A stretch of 64,000 bases of DNA from Sulfurivermis sp041678005 (GCA_041678005.1 JBAYOW010000008.1:1-64000), one strand, 5' to 3'. Counted from the stretch's first letter, positions 37,302 through 47,372 are shown. Made by a program: numbers and translations. Notes: a model not told the origin generated them from the sequence alone.

Positions 37302-40300
37302 ATGATCGCAATGAAAAGAACATTGCCTCCACCCCTGCAACAGCTGCAAGCACAAATCCATGCCAGCCCACCTCGTGCCCGAGTCGAGTTGTTGCGCCGC
37401 TGGTATGGACTGTGTCGTCGCGCGCAGGCAGGCAAGCCATATGATCGTGGCTTGCAGCAGTTGCAGGCCGCCGTGCAGCAGACCACAGCAGATATTGAGC
37501 GCCGTCGTGCGGGCCTGCCGGTCATCAGCTACCCGCCAGAGCTGCCGGTAAGTACACGCCGCGATGAGATCGCTGCGGAGATTGCAGCCAATCAGGTAGT
37601 AATCATCGCGGGCGAGACAGGCTCGGGTAAAACAACACAAATCCCGAAGATATGTCTTGAGCTGGGACGCGGACTGCATGCCCAGATAGCACACACGCAA
37701 CCACGCCGAATCGCGGCCCGGTCTGTGGCTGCACGCTTGTCTGAGGAGCTGCAGACATCACTGGGTCAGGCAGTGGGTTATAAGGTGCGTTTTACCGATC
37801 GCAGTTCAGTTGACAGCTACATTAAGTTGATGACGGACGGTATCCTGTTGGCCGAGATTCAGGGTGATCGCAAGCTGTTGGCCTATGATACGATAATCAT
37901 CGATGAGGCGCATGAGCGAAGTCTCAATATCGATTTTCTGCTCGGTTATTTAAAACAGTTACTGCCCCATCGTCCAGATCTGAAACTGATCATCACCTCT
38001 GCCACGATCAATACAGCAAGGTTTGCAGAGTTTTTTGACGGTGCACCTGTGCTGGAAGTTTCCGGTCGTACCTATCCGGTGGATATCCTCTATCGGCCAT
38101 TGTTGACCACGCAAGAGGATCCGACCGAGGATGAGGATAGCCGTGATCGCAATCGACCAGAGGCAATAGTTGCCGCGCTTGATGAGCTCAGCAAGATTGA
38201 TCCTCTGGGCGACACTCTTATTTTCCTGCCCGGCGAGCGGGAGATTCGTGAGCTCGCCGAAGTGTTGCGTAAACACTCCTTGCCGCACACGGAGATACTG
38301 CCCTTGTTTGGGCGACTATCGGCCAGTGAACAGGACAGGGTCTTTCGGTCACACAGCGGGCGGCGGATAGTTCTGGCAACCAATGTGGCCGAGACATCGC
38401 GCACCGTGCCCGGCATTCATTTTGTTATCGACACCGGCCTCGCGCGTATCAGTCGTTACAGTCCACGCAGCAAAGTACAGCGTTTGCCGATCGAGCCTAT
38501 CTCGCAGGCCTCGGCCAACCAACGTGCGGGCCGTTGTGGGCGTGTGGCCAGTGGTGTATGTATTCGGCTATACAGCGAGGAAGATTTTCTTGCCAGACAG
38601 CCTTATACCGATGCAGAAATAAAACGCACTAATCTGGCTGCTGTGATCTTGCAGATGGGAGCGCTTGATCTGGGCGAGGTAGAGGGTTTTTCTTTTCCTG
38701 ATCCGCCTGACAATCGCGCCATCAACGACGGTTTTCATTTACTTCATGAGCTTGGCGCCATTGATCGGCAACGCCGTATTACCAAGCTTGGGCAGCAGTT
38801 GGCGCGCCTGCCACTCGATCCGCGCCTGGGCAGAATGTTGCTGGCTGCAGCAAGTTTTGGCAGCCTGCGTGAGGTGATGATTATCGTCAGTGGCCTGACT
38901 GTTTCGGATCCACGAGAGCGGCCACTTGAAATGCAGCAACAGGCCGATCAAAAGCATGCTCGCTTCAATTCGCCTGAGCTGAAGTCGGATTTTCTTGCCT
39001 GGGTGAAGTTATGGGATTACTACCATGAGCAGGCACGTCATCTGTCGCAAAGAAAATTGCGCGCCCTGTGTCGTGCTGAATTCTTATCTTATGTGCGTCT
39101 GCGCGAGTGGCATGATCTGCATGGTCAGATAATGGCCTTAGCCAATGAGCTGAAGCTGACCATCAATACCGAGCCGGCAGATTATGCCGCCATTCATCGT
39201 GCCTTGCTTACAGGGCTGTTGGGTCATGTTGCTCTCAAGGGTGAGGAGCGGCAGTTTCTCGGTGCACGTAATAGCAAGCTGTATGTTTTTCCTGGCTCGG
39301 CACAGTTTAAAAAACCACCCAAGTGGATCATGGCCGCCGAGCTTGTGGCCACGAGCAAACTATATGCTCGTACCGTGGCGGCAATCGAACCGGATTGGCT
39401 GGAGTCGCTTGCCAGCCATCTCATCAAACGCAATTATAGCGAGCCGCATTGGGAAAAAAAGCTTGCTCGGGTGATGGCTTATGAGCGTGTGACTCTGTAT
39501 GGACTGCCGATAGTCGAAAGACGTCGAGTTCATTATGGCCCGATAGATCCTGAATTATCGCGCGAATTATTTATTCGTCATGCACTGATTGATGGCGAGA
39601 TGACAATCAAGGCTGAGTTTTTCAGTCACAATCAGCGCCTGCTTGCCGAGCTGGAGGAATTGGAGGCGAAGACACGCAAGCGCGATATTTTGTTTGATGA
39701 GCATGTACTGTTTGATTTTTATGCTGCCAGAGTGCCAGAAGGTATTTACAGTGTTGTGCTTTTTACTAAGTGGCTCAAGCAGACTACAGCGCAGACACCC
39801 AAGTTGTTATTTTTAACGCGAGAGATGCTGCTGCAGGGGCCATGTAAACAGACTGCCGATCAGTTTCCTGATGTGCTGCACTGTGGTGATTTGGTGCTTA
39901 AGCTGGTCTATCACTTCGAGCCAAATCATCCCGCCGATGGCGTGACGGCAATCATCCCTTTGGCCGCACTCTCGCAGCTTGAACACAGCTGTTTTGCTTG
40001 GCTGGTGCCTGGTTTATTACAAGACAAGCTGATCGCCTTAATAAAAACTTTGCCAAAGTCATTGCGGCGCAATTTTGTCCCGGCGGTGAATTTTACCGAG
40101 GCACTGCTGGAATCCCTGTCACCAACAGGTGAAATGATCGATGCTATCAGCCATCAACTCAAGCGTATGACTGGAATAGAAATACCAGCCGATGCTTGGC
40201 GGCTAGATGAATTGCCGGCCCATTTACAGATGAACTTTCGTATTGTTGATGAGCGCGGTAAAACCCTCGGCGAGGGTAGGGAACTTGACAGCCTGCAAAA

Positions 40301-41171
40301 TAAACTGTCCGCGCAAGTACGACAAGTACTGATCAAAACAGTAGAAAAACAGGAAACGCCAAGCTTTGAGCGTGACGGCCTGCAAGATTGGGATTTTGGT
40401 GACTTGGCTGAGTATGTCGAGGTGCAGCGCCACGGTCTTGCCTTGCGCGCCTGGCCGGCCTTGCTCGATCAGGGTGAGCATGTCGCGCTTAGATTATATG
40501 AGTCGGCCGAGGCCGCAGATGAGATACACCGTGATGGTTTGTTGCGTTTGTTTATGTTGCGTAGCCGAGAGCAATTAAAATATTTACGCAAAAATCTGCC
40601 TGCTATCCAGTCCATGTGTTTGCGTTATGCGCATATCGCAGGCTGCGAGGAGCTCAAGGATGATCTGTTGCTGGCAATTTGCCGCGAGGCCTTTCTTGCT
40701 GTGCAACCATGGCCGCGCAAACGGGAAGACTTTGAGCAGCGTTTGCAGCAAGGTTCCGCGTGTCTGATGGAGTTGGCGCAAGTATTATGTACTGCGCTGA
40801 GTGAAACTCTGGCACTGGCCCATGCAGCAAGAAAAAAATTGACGGGCAATATACCTCCTTTGTTGTTGGAAGAAATGCAGGCTATCCAGGTGCATTTGAC
40901 TGGCTTGCTGAGCAGACATTTTATTCGTGACACGCCGTATCGCTGGTTATTGCGTTATCCGTATTATCTCAAGGCAATTCAGGCACGCATCGATAAGTGT
41001 GGTCGTAATCCTACGCGCGGAAAAGAACAGCGCATCGAGCTGGAGAAGTTGCAGCGACCCTTGGCAGAACTTCAGGCAAGCTCATCTCTTAACGCCAGGC
41101 AGCAAGAATTTCGCTGGTTGCTGGAGGAATTGCGTATTTCTTTGTATGCGCAGGAGTTGAAAACAATCTAG
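37302..41171 (+). CDS. hrpA: ATP-dependent RNA helicase HrpA
   Basis: A 1289-residue DEAH-box helicase: motif I GETGSGKTTQIPK (about 102-114), DEAH in IIDEAHERS (about 199-207), SAT (ITSATI), motif VI QRAGRCGRV (about 408-416), then HA2, OB-fold and the long HrpA-specific C-terminal domain (DUF3418-like, to the end). Length matches E. coli HrpA (about 1300). ATG at 37302 or 37311 are both possible. It stands alone, with rhlE divergent upstream. Confidence 0.96.
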   Translation: MIAMKRTLPPPLQQLQAQIHASPPRARVELLRRWYGLCRRAQAGKPYDRGLQQLQAAVQQTTADIERRRAGLPVISYPPELPVSTRRDEIAAEIAANQVVIIAGETGSGKTTQIPKICLELGRGLHAQIAHTQPRRIAARSVAARLSEELQTSLGQAVGYKVRFTDRSSVDSYIKLMTDGILLAEIQGDRKLLAYDTIIIDEAHERSLNIDFLLGYLKQLLPHRPDLKLIITSATINTARFAEFFDGAPVLEVSGRTYPVDILYRPLLTTQEDPTEDEDSRDRNRPEAIVAALDELSKIDPLGDTLIFLPGEREIRELAEVLRKHSLPHTEILPLFGRLSASEQDRVFRSHSGRRIVLATNVAETSRTVPGIHFVIDTGLARISRYSPRSKVQRLPIEPISQASANQRAGRCGRVASGVCIRLYSEEDFLARQPYTDAEIKRTNLAAVILQMGALDLGEVEGFSFPDPPDNRAINDGFHLLHELGAIDRQRRITKLGQQLARLPLDPRLGRMLLAAASFGSLREVMIIVSGLTVSDPRERPLEMQQQADQKHARFNSPELKSDFLAWVKLWDYYHEQARHLSQRKLRALCRAEFLSYVRLREWHDLHGQIMALANELKLTINTEPADYAAIHRALLTGLLGHVALKGEERQFLGARNSKLYVFPGSAQFKKPPKWIMAAELVATSKLYARTVAAIEPDWLESLASHLIKRNYSEPHWEKKLARVMAYERVTLYGLPIVERRRVHYGPIDPELSRELFIRHALIDGEMTIKAEFFSHNQRLLAELEELEAKTRKRDILFDEHVLFDFYAARVPEGIYSVVLFTKWLKQTTAQTPKLLFLTREMLLQGPCKQTADQFPDVLHCGDLVLKLVYHFEPNHPADGVTAIIPLAALSQLEHSCFAWLVPGLLQDKLIALIKTLPKSLRRNFVPAVNFTEALLESLSPTGEMIDAISHQLKRMTGIEIPADAWRLDELPAHLQMNFRIVDERGKTLGEGRELDSLQNKLSAQVRQVLIKTVEKQETPSFERDGLQDWDFGDLAEYVEVQRHGLALRAWPALLDQGEHVALRLYESAEAADEIHRDGLLRLFMLRSREQLKYLRKNLPAIQSMCLRYAHIAGCEELKDDLLLAICREAFLAVQPWPRKREDFEQRLQQGSACLMELAQVLCTALSETLALAHAARKKLTGNIPPLLLEEMQAIQVHLTGLLSRHFIRDTPYRWLLRYPYYLKAIQARIDKCGRNPTRGKEQRIELEKLQRPLAELQASSSLNARQQEFRWLLEELRISLYAQELKTI

Positions 41172-41777
41172 CCGGTTTCGGTAAAAAGATTGCAGACCCT
41201 ATGGGCTGAGCTGGCCTGAGCAGTTTCATCAACACTAGTGCATATGTTTATTCGGTTCTTCCCCAAATCGAGTGGGTAGTTTAGTACAAGGGCGCAATAA
41301 CCATCGGGCATTGCGCCGAATGTAAGAGACGGCATGAACGAAGATCAAAAGCCCCTCTCCCCCAGCCCATCTCCCGCAAGCGGGAGAGGGGAGCTTTTCA
41401 AGAACGCCGCATGAGTTAATCACTCACCTTCAAAGGGATTTCTGGTGTATCTATTTCGTCATTTTCGTACAGGCGGGAATCCAGACATTCAAAACATCTG
41501 GGCCCCCGCGCGGGGTGACGTCTACCGGCGATCTACGGCACATGGCCAATCGCAAACAAGCGTCGCGAGAGCTGGCTAGCTTGGCGAGGCGCGGGCAGTT
41601 TTGCATCGTAGAGAAAGGGAGGGAAATGGCCCGGAGAGAGCGCTATATGGTTCGAGGTGGGCATTAGTCCTAATAGTCGAAGTCCGCAAATTTGCTCAAC
41701 GTACCATGCGAACTCACGCAACTTGATGGGAGCATACAAGAAAAACCCCCAACCGGGGGTGGTTGGGGGTTGAATAT
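41172..41777. repeat. intergenic repeat cluster upstream of tRNA-Phe 3' end
   Basis: About 600 bp without a recognised gene. It holds the 35-bp GGGCGCAATAA...CGAATGTA repeat (41290-41324), the GCATGAACGAAGAT...GCGGGAGAGGGG element (41332-41395) and a GGCGGGAATCCAG fragment (41472-41484). A 68-codon minus-strand frame at 41533-41739 shows no known motif. Confidence 0.65.
41744..41771 (-). terminator. terminator of tRNA-Phe
   Basis: AACCCCCAACC pairs with GGTTGGGGGTT; on the minus strand the stem is followed by TTTTTCTTG. It lies 6 bp beyond the CCA end of the tRNA. Confidence 0.88.
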
Positions 41778-41853
41778 TGGTGGCCAGGGGCGGAATCGAA
41801 CCGTCGACACGCGGATTTTCAGTCTGCTGCTCTACCGACTGAGCTACCTGGCC
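41778..41853 (-). tRNA. tRNA-Phe (anticodon GAA)
   Basis: A 76-nt cloverleaf on the minus strand: acceptor GGCCAGG/CCTGGCC, D-arm AGCTCAGTCGGTAGAGC, anticodon loop CTGAAAA with GAA, T-arm GGTTCGATTCC, and an encoded CCA end. Confidence 0.97.
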
Positions 41854-41980
41854 GGAAAGCGGGTTATTAAAACCGTACTACTTCGGCAAGTCAAGGAATA
41901 AGCCTAAATGGTGTGGAAAAATGATGTCTTTCTCGGGTAGTAACCTGATTTTGTGTCTGATCCACACATTTCAGCATGGC

Positions 41981-42250
41981 TCAGGCGGGAGGAACATAGC
42001 CAGCAGGTTGGCTGGAGTCGCCAGCAAAGAAAAATTTTTCCATCTCCTGTTCCAGCATTTCACGATGTTTAGGGTTGACGGGGGAGAGGCGGTATTCATT
42101 GATCAACATGGTTTGCTGGCGCAGCCACATCTGCCAGGCTTCTTTGGAGACGTTTTCAAAGACACGCTTACCTAGATCGCCTGGGTAGGGTTGTCTTTCC
42201 AGACCTTCGGCTTCACGACCCAGTTTGACGCATTGCACCATACGACTCAT
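41981..42250 (-). CDS. yggX: Fe(II)-trafficking protein YggX
   Basis: An 89-residue YggX: MVQCVKLGREAEGLERQPYPGDLG at the N-terminus with the conserved Cys 7, then ISKEAWxxWLxxQTMLINEYRL-like sequence (VSKEAWQMWL). It protects iron-sulfur clusters and is linked to oxidative stress tolerance. In many gammaproteobacteria mutY precedes it; here the AsmA-family gene lies directly upstream. Confidence 0.96.
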   Translation of the reverse strand: MSRMVQCVKLGREAEGLERQPYPGDLGKRVFENVSKEAWQMWLRQQTMLINEYRLSPVNPKHREMLEQEMEKFFFAGDSSQPAGYVPPA

Positions 42251-42468
42251 TGCTCGTACCTCGTTTATTTTGTTGCGGCCAATCGCTAACAGCTGTACAA
42301 ACTGTGTGGAAAGACCTAGTTGATAGAAAGACTCAAGTATATATCAGACTGCGTCGTTGTCTTCCATGGTAGTTAGCCTGCATATTTCACCAGGGTCGCG
42401 GATGATGGTGCAGGTGGTAGCGATCAGGAAGCCAGGCAGCAAAGTTCTTTTTGATTTCAGCTTGTTTC

Positions 42469-44898
42469 TTAATTTGTTTTTGGATCTTGTTGTTGTTTTT
42501 GTTCTTCATCATCCAGTTTTCTCTGCATCCTGTGTTTTTCAGCATCCAGTTTTTCCAGCAGCCTGGACCTTTTGCTATCCAGTTTTTCCAGTACCTTTTG
42601 TTTTTCAGCATCGAGCTTCTGTTTCGCCTTGTCATCGAGCAAGCTTGCCAGGTCAATATTGAATTTTGGTTCGCTGAAACTGCCGGTGATACGCAACGGG
42701 ACGGTCAGCCCTTTGAGTTCGTCAAGTTCCTTGCCGCCTTGGCCCTTCAGTGTGCCGACGATGGCAGCCTTGAGCAGATAGTTAATATCTTCCGTAGCCA
42801 AATGGACTGTGCCCTGGCCTTCGACGCGTAACAGGGGTGAATCTGCTTTGAGATCCTGGTTGTTTAGCAGCCCGTTCTTGATAGTGGCAGAGCCACTGAT
42901 GAGGGCAAAGTCGGTACTTTTGACTTCATCCTTGACGAGCGGCTGCTTTTGGTAGGCGGCGTAGGCATTGCGGATCAGCTGGGCGACGTTGATGCCGTTT
43001 ACCGCGCCGTCGGTGAAACTAAAGGCAGCCTGGCCATTGAGAGTGCGGCGTACCTGTTCTGGGTGGAGGCCTTGTGCCGTCAGCTGTGCGCTTAGGTTGG
43101 CTGTGCCGGTAACGTAATCTTTACCCATGAAGTCCTTGAGTAGTGGGCCGGACTGAACGGCGGTCAATTTTTCATGCATACCAATCAGCGGCTCCTTGCC
43201 GCGTACGTCCAGGCTCAAGTTGCCGTCATAGGAGCCATCATAGAGCTTGGCTTCTACTGGGTATACGCGCAGCAGCCCGTCCTTGGCCTTGAGGGTTGCA
43301 TGTACATCACTGGCACGCAGGTTCATGGCCTTGAGCTTGCCGATGCGTGCCGTGCCATCTATATCAAGTTGGCGCAACTGTGCGATGGTATCTGGCGGTA
43401 GCTGAGTGGCACCTGCAGCTGCGGCAGTCACAGGTGGTACAGGTGCATCAGGTTTTTCCTCTGGCGGCGGCAGATATCGATCAGCATCTATGGTATTGAG
43501 CGTAATGTCGTAGCGCAGTGCTGGTTGCTGGTAATTTTTTACCGAGGCTGAACCGTTCAGGCTTGAATCATCGAACTGAAGTTGCAGATTACTTATAGCT
43601 GCCTGTTGCTGGTTGACGGTGAAATCAAACTGGCCGGAGGCCTTGGTCAAGGTGGAAGGATCGGCCATTTCTGGCAGCTCAATGGCGAGGGTGTGCAGCA
43701 GGTCGCGTGGGACAAAATCAGCAATCTTAAATTGGCCGCTAAGTTGTGGTGCATCGATGATTTTTTGTCCCTGTACGTATGCACTGAGGGCCAGTCCCAG
43801 TGCTTTGAGCTCCAGTTTGTCGAGTTTAATTGTCTGTTGGCCCAGCGATAGTGCAAAGTCTGTTTTGAGTGAAGCATCTTGCAGGCTGGCAGGTTTTAAT
43901 CCTGTTGGCAGGTCTTGTTGGAATGGTGCCAGCAGCTTATTGGCATCGGTGATACTCAATTGCAGGTGGCCACTGGCATCAGGACTTGCGAGAATTTTAT
44001 GGGCATTAATCTGGCCTTGCAGGCTGAGACCTTGTGCATCCAGTTGCAGATTGGCAAGTTGCGCAGTTTGTGCCTGCAGATCAGCCTGGATATCGGCAGC
44101 GAGACGAGCCTTGGCCTGGCCACCAGGGATAAGTGCGCTTTGCAGGTCAATGGCGAGTACAGTGGTATCCAGGTGGTATTTTTGCTCGCGTAGATTAAGC
44201 GTTATATGGCTGTTTAACTGGATATGTCCACGCGCCTGTTGTTCGCTGCTATCGACATTAAAGTCCAGTTTGATAGCAAATGGCTCATTGAACTGTACGG
44301 CACCTATGGCAAGATTCAGTTGCTCGACGGTATAGCGTGTCCTGGCTTGCTGATCATCCCAGATCAACTTGGATTCACGCAGCTCCAGGCCGCCAAAGCT
44401 AAGGGCAGCAAGTGCCAGTGCAGGATTGCTGAACTTTTGCTTATCGGTGTCTGGTTTTTTTGTTTTCTCTGTTGGCGCATCGTCTGTTGTGGCTTTGGCT
44501 ACTAAATCATCCCAGTTGCTGCGGCCATCGGCATGTATACCCAGATAAGCTTCAAGACCATGCAGGACAATTTTTTCCATCTCAACTTCCTTGTGTAGCA
44601 AGGGCAGTAATTTGATGCGTACATCGGCCGTCTCGATACGGGCAAAAGGTTCTGGTCCAAAACCTTCGGCGTTACTCAACTGCATTGCGCCGAGGCGCAT
44701 ACCCAGCCAGGGGAACAAGGACAGTTCAATTTTGCCTTCGATGACAAGCTCGCGGCCGGTATGCTTTTTGACCAGAGCGCTGATTTCGTCACGATAATTA
44801 TTAGGGTCAAAGACCAGCGGCACAATGATGACCGCTGCAACGAGGAGCGTTACCATGCCAGCCAGTAGCCAGCTAATGATTTTAATGGCTTTTTTCAT
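42469..44898 (-). CDS. AsmA-family protein
   Basis: An 809-residue AsmA-like protein with an N-terminal TM anchor (about 7-31), the AsmA N-terminal domain (FDPNNYRDEISALVKKHTGRELVIEGKI spans about 34-61), long beta-rich repeats typical of bridge-like lipid-transfer proteins, and the AsmA_2 C-terminal domain (NGINVAQLIRNAYAAY, about 645-660). It ends in a charged coiled coil (about 755-805) with repeated EKLD/KRSR units. ATG at 44898 is preferred; an upstream frame extends to 44970. It probably works in the envelope, in phospholipid transport or outer-membrane upkeep. Confidence 0.9.
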   Translation of the reverse strand: MKKAIKIISWLLAGMVTLLVAAVIIVPLVFDPNNYRDEISALVKKHTGRELVIEGKIELSLFPWLGMRLGAMQLSNAEGFGPEPFARIETADVRIKLLPLLHKEVEMEKIVLHGLEAYLGIHADGRSNWDDLVAKATTDDAPTEKTKKPDTDKQKFSNPALALAALSFGGLELRESKLIWDDQQARTRYTVEQLNLAIGAVQFNEPFAIKLDFNVDSSEQQARGHIQLNSHITLNLREQKYHLDTTVLAIDLQSALIPGGQAKARLAADIQADLQAQTAQLANLQLDAQGLSLQGQINAHKILASPDASGHLQLSITDANKLLAPFQQDLPTGLKPASLQDASLKTDFALSLGQQTIKLDKLELKALGLALSAYVQGQKIIDAPQLSGQFKIADFVPRDLLHTLAIELPEMADPSTLTKASGQFDFTVNQQQAAISNLQLQFDDSSLNGSASVKNYQQPALRYDITLNTIDADRYLPPPEEKPDAPVPPVTAAAAGATQLPPDTIAQLRQLDIDGTARIGKLKAMNLRASDVHATLKAKDGLLRVYPVEAKLYDGSYDGNLSLDVRGKEPLIGMHEKLTAVQSGPLLKDFMGKDYVTGTANLSAQLTAQGLHPEQVRRTLNGQAAFSFTDGAVNGINVAQLIRNAYAAYQKQPLVKDEVKSTDFALISGSATIKNGLLNNQDLKADSPLLRVEGQGTVHLATEDINYLLKAAIVGTLKGQGGKELDELKGLTVPLRITGSFSEPKFNIDLASLLDDKAKQKLDAEKQKVLEKLDSKRSRLLEKLDAEKHRMQRKLDDEEQKQQQDPKTN

Positions 44899-44989
44899 GG
44901 GGAAGCCCTCGCTGTTTTCTTGTGCGATTTGCTCATCCTGCACAGGGAGTAATGAACCTGCATGGTGCAAGAAATGTTGCGCCGGGAGT

Positions 44990-45063
44990 TGGAGCGGGTG
45001 AAGGGAATCGAACCCTCGTCATCTGGTTGGGAACCAGGGGCTCTACCATTGAGCTACACCCGC
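44990..45063 (-). tRNA. tRNA-Gly (anticodon CCC)
   Basis: A 74-nt cloverleaf on the minus strand: acceptor GCGGGTG/CACCCGC, D-arm AGCTCAATGGTAGAGC, anticodon stem CTGG/CCAG with loop TTCCCAA (CCC), T-arm GGTTCGATTCC, and an encoded CCA end. Confidence 0.95.
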
Positions 45064-45101
45064 AGGAGTGATCTTGATCATACTACTGGCCAGTCAGTTG
45101 C

Positions 45102-46937
45102 TCAAAGAATTTCCCACATGTTTTTGAATTTGTCGTAGGGGTCGTCAGGGTTGGTGGTTGGCTTTTCCTCTTCTTCTTTGCGGGCCTGATTTTCTGTGCA
45201 GCGGTACATTTGAAAGACTGGTGATGATTCCAGCAATTCAAACAGCGAGATAGCGACTTCCCGTGCAGCAAGAGTCAGCAGCAGGTGTTTGTTGCGCAGT
45301 GAGATCATGTGCGGCAGCACGATGCGCAACTGATCTTGTTCATGACCGAGCAGGCAGTCAATGGGGGCGCTGTGCTGGCCTTTATGTTCGATGCGGATGC
45401 TGGCAGGGATGACGTGTTCCTGCAGGCGCTTGATGCCAAGTTTTATTTCATTTTTGGCTGTTGTTTGTAGCCAGCGCACCATACCCAGATTCCATTCGCT
45501 GGCAGTTTCGGCGGTGCTGAAGGCAATCAGCTCTCCCGCCCGCACCGAGCCTTGGTGACCGGCGGGCAGTTGCAGGCCCAAGCCGCCTCGACTGTGATCG
45601 ATGAGTTCGCTTTGCAGCAGGGTATAGGTCTTGCTGACCTTGATATCGGCCCAGGATTTGGTTTGCGTAGATGTCTTTGCGGTATACACCATATCCCAGA
45701 CATCGGCGTCCTCATCACGATCGCCGGCAAATCCAATGCTGTGGGCAAATGACTGTTTCTTGTCCTGTAGACCTATGATTTCCAGATCAGATTCTTTTTG
45801 CTGTGCTGTGTCTGTGGACTCGGCTGTTGCTGTAATCTCTGTTTTATCTTCTGTTTTATCTTCTGCTTCAGTGGTGACACCGGCAAGCAGCGCATGGATC
45901 TCGTTTAGCCCCAGGACAATATGTGCAACACCGCGAGCAGATTTGCGCTCATCATTACGATGCGGTGGGCCTTGCCAGGCCGTCATCAACATGGTTGCCA
46001 GGGGGCGCGACAAGCTGGCGCCATCAGGCAGAGTGATGCTGTTGCTGGAGATATGTTGTTTGCTCAGTTGCTTGTTGATTTGATCCAGTAATGTTGTCAT
46101 CTGCAGCAAACGCAGGCTATGAATATTCGGACTACGCCCATTCAGTAGTTTCCATAACGGCCCCGGGGCCTGGTCTTCATCGAGATCGATACACCAGGCC
46201 TCACTGCATGCCGTTACATTGGCGGGCTTTATCAGTTGCAGGGCATCTGTCCATTGCTGCATGTGGCGACGAACTTCATCCAGTTGAGCTGCCTGCATAC
46301 GCTGCTGCGGCAACAGGCTGAGCAGCAACAGTTGTTTGTAGGCGTAACCCAGCGTGATTGGCTTTGCATCGCTTAAAGATGGGATTTCAGCATCCAGCAG
46401 ATCATTATCTTCCAGCAGGCGATAGGCGTTATGAATCGTCAGCCAAAAGCCAGCGGGTAAGGGTCGGTGGATTTGGTTGTGCAGATTGGCGATGCCGTTC
46501 AGGTAATGCAGCATTCGATGCAGTGCTTTCGTCCACACCTGCTCCCACTTGCGCTGGCTGAGCCAAAATTTACCGTCGCTTTGTTGCATGACGATTTGGT
46601 AACCGATAACCATCGCCGCGCGTAGTTCCAGCGCCAGCTGAACAACCTGCGCCACCTTGGGGGTCAGGGGAAATGGTTTGCCGTGGTAGTGTGGTTTGAG
46701 CGCATTGAGTACACCTTGCATCGGTTCGCTCAGTTGCCCAAGAAAATTCAGCCTGTGCTGGAAACTGGTCTCCAGCCGGTTGACCTCATGTAGGGCAAGA
46801 TACATCTGCCGAGCTGTTTGGCCAGTATGGCCAAGAGGTAGTTTATCCAGCCAGATACGCACAGCTTCGGGACTTGTGGCAAAGGAGTCCGTGCCGGGCT
46901 TGTTGCGTATAGGGATGCTGAGATTGATTGGCTGCAT
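45102..46937 (-). CDS. large PilZ-like protein, probable c-di-GMP effector
   Basis: A 611-residue soluble protein. The first 350 residues are helical without a recognised domain. A charged low-complexity linker (repeats of EDKTEDKTE, about 372-400) follows. The C-terminal part (about 455-580) contains DHSRGGLGLQLP, which fits the second PilZ motif (D/N-x-S-x-x-G); the upstream RxxxR arginines expected of a canonical PilZ are not obvious. It may bind c-di-GMP from the three GGDEF proteins of this window. ATG at 46937 is preferred to a TTG at 46979. Confidence 0.6.
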   Translation of the reverse strand: MQPINLSIPIRNKPGTDSFATSPEAVRIWLDKLPLGHTGQTARQMYLALHEVNRLETSFQHRLNFLGQLSEPMQGVLNALKPHYHGKPFPLTPKVAQVVQLALELRAAMVIGYQIVMQQSDGKFWLSQRKWEQVWTKALHRMLHYLNGIANLHNQIHRPLPAGFWLTIHNAYRLLEDNDLLDAEIPSLSDAKPITLGYAYKQLLLLSLLPQQRMQAAQLDEVRRHMQQWTDALQLIKPANVTACSEAWCIDLDEDQAPGPLWKLLNGRSPNIHSLRLLQMTTLLDQINKQLSKQHISSNSITLPDGASLSRPLATMLMTAWQGPPHRNDERKSARGVAHIVLGLNEIHALLAGVTTEAEDKTEDKTEITATAESTDTAQQKESDLEIIGLQDKKQSFAHSIGFAGDRDEDADVWDMVYTAKTSTQTKSWADIKVSKTYTLLQSELIDHSRGGLGLQLPAGHQGSVRAGELIAFSTAETASEWNLGMVRWLQTTAKNEIKLGIKRLQEHVIPASIRIEHKGQHSAPIDCLLGHEQDQLRIVLPHMISLRNKHLLLTLAAREVAISLFELLESSPVFQMYRCTENQARKEEEEKPTTNPDDPYDKFKNMWEIL

Positions 46938-47113
46938 GGTGGTATGCCGGCATCCTGTCCGCTTTTTAATTACCTGCAATATTTATATTTATTTAGAACT
47001 GGTGAATTTAGCACATGTGCGGCTGGCATGAAATAAGCGAGTGGCCCCAATGGAGACTGGGGTTGGAGACTGGGATTTGACGAATCTGGCCTATTGCCGC
47101 TAGTCTTTGCTGC

Positions 47114-47314
47114 ATGAAGATATATGTTAATGGAGAGGCGCGTGAGGTGCCTGAAAACCATACAGCCGCAGAGTTGGTCAAGGCAATGGGGCTTGCTGGC
47201 AAACGTATTGCCATGGAAATCAATATGGAGATTGTGCCGCGTAGTCAGTATGACTCTCATCACTTTCAGAACGATGACAAGGTGGAGATCGTGCAGGCAA
47301 TCGGTGGTGGTTGA
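47114..47314 (+). CDS. thiS: sulfur carrier protein ThiS
   Basis: A 66-residue ubiquitin-fold protein ending in Gly-Gly (QAIGGG), the thiocarboxylate site used to deliver sulfur to the thiazole of thiamine. It begins MKIYVNGEAREVPEN, a typical ThiS start. It is 58 bp upstream of thiG; no TPP riboswitch motif was seen in the leader. Confidence 0.95.
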   Translation: MKIYVNGEAREVPENHTAAELVKAMGLAGKRIAMEINMEIVPRSQYDSHHFQNDDKVEIVQAIGGG

Positions 47315-47372
47315 AGCCCGCCTGAGCAGTTAATTTTGTCCACATACAACATAATCAAAATCAGGAATTTCC

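Noticed and set aside
41533..41739. integrase remnant beside tRNA-Phe
   Set aside because: The frame lacks tyrosine-recombinase motifs, and no duplicated tRNA end (attachment site) was seen.
41692..41901. 69-codon ORF across tRNA-Phe
   Set aside because: It is read through the antisense of the tRNA and its terminator, a common artefact.
46980..47113. TPP riboswitch before thiS
   Set aside because: No CUGAGA-type core or expected pairing in the leader.
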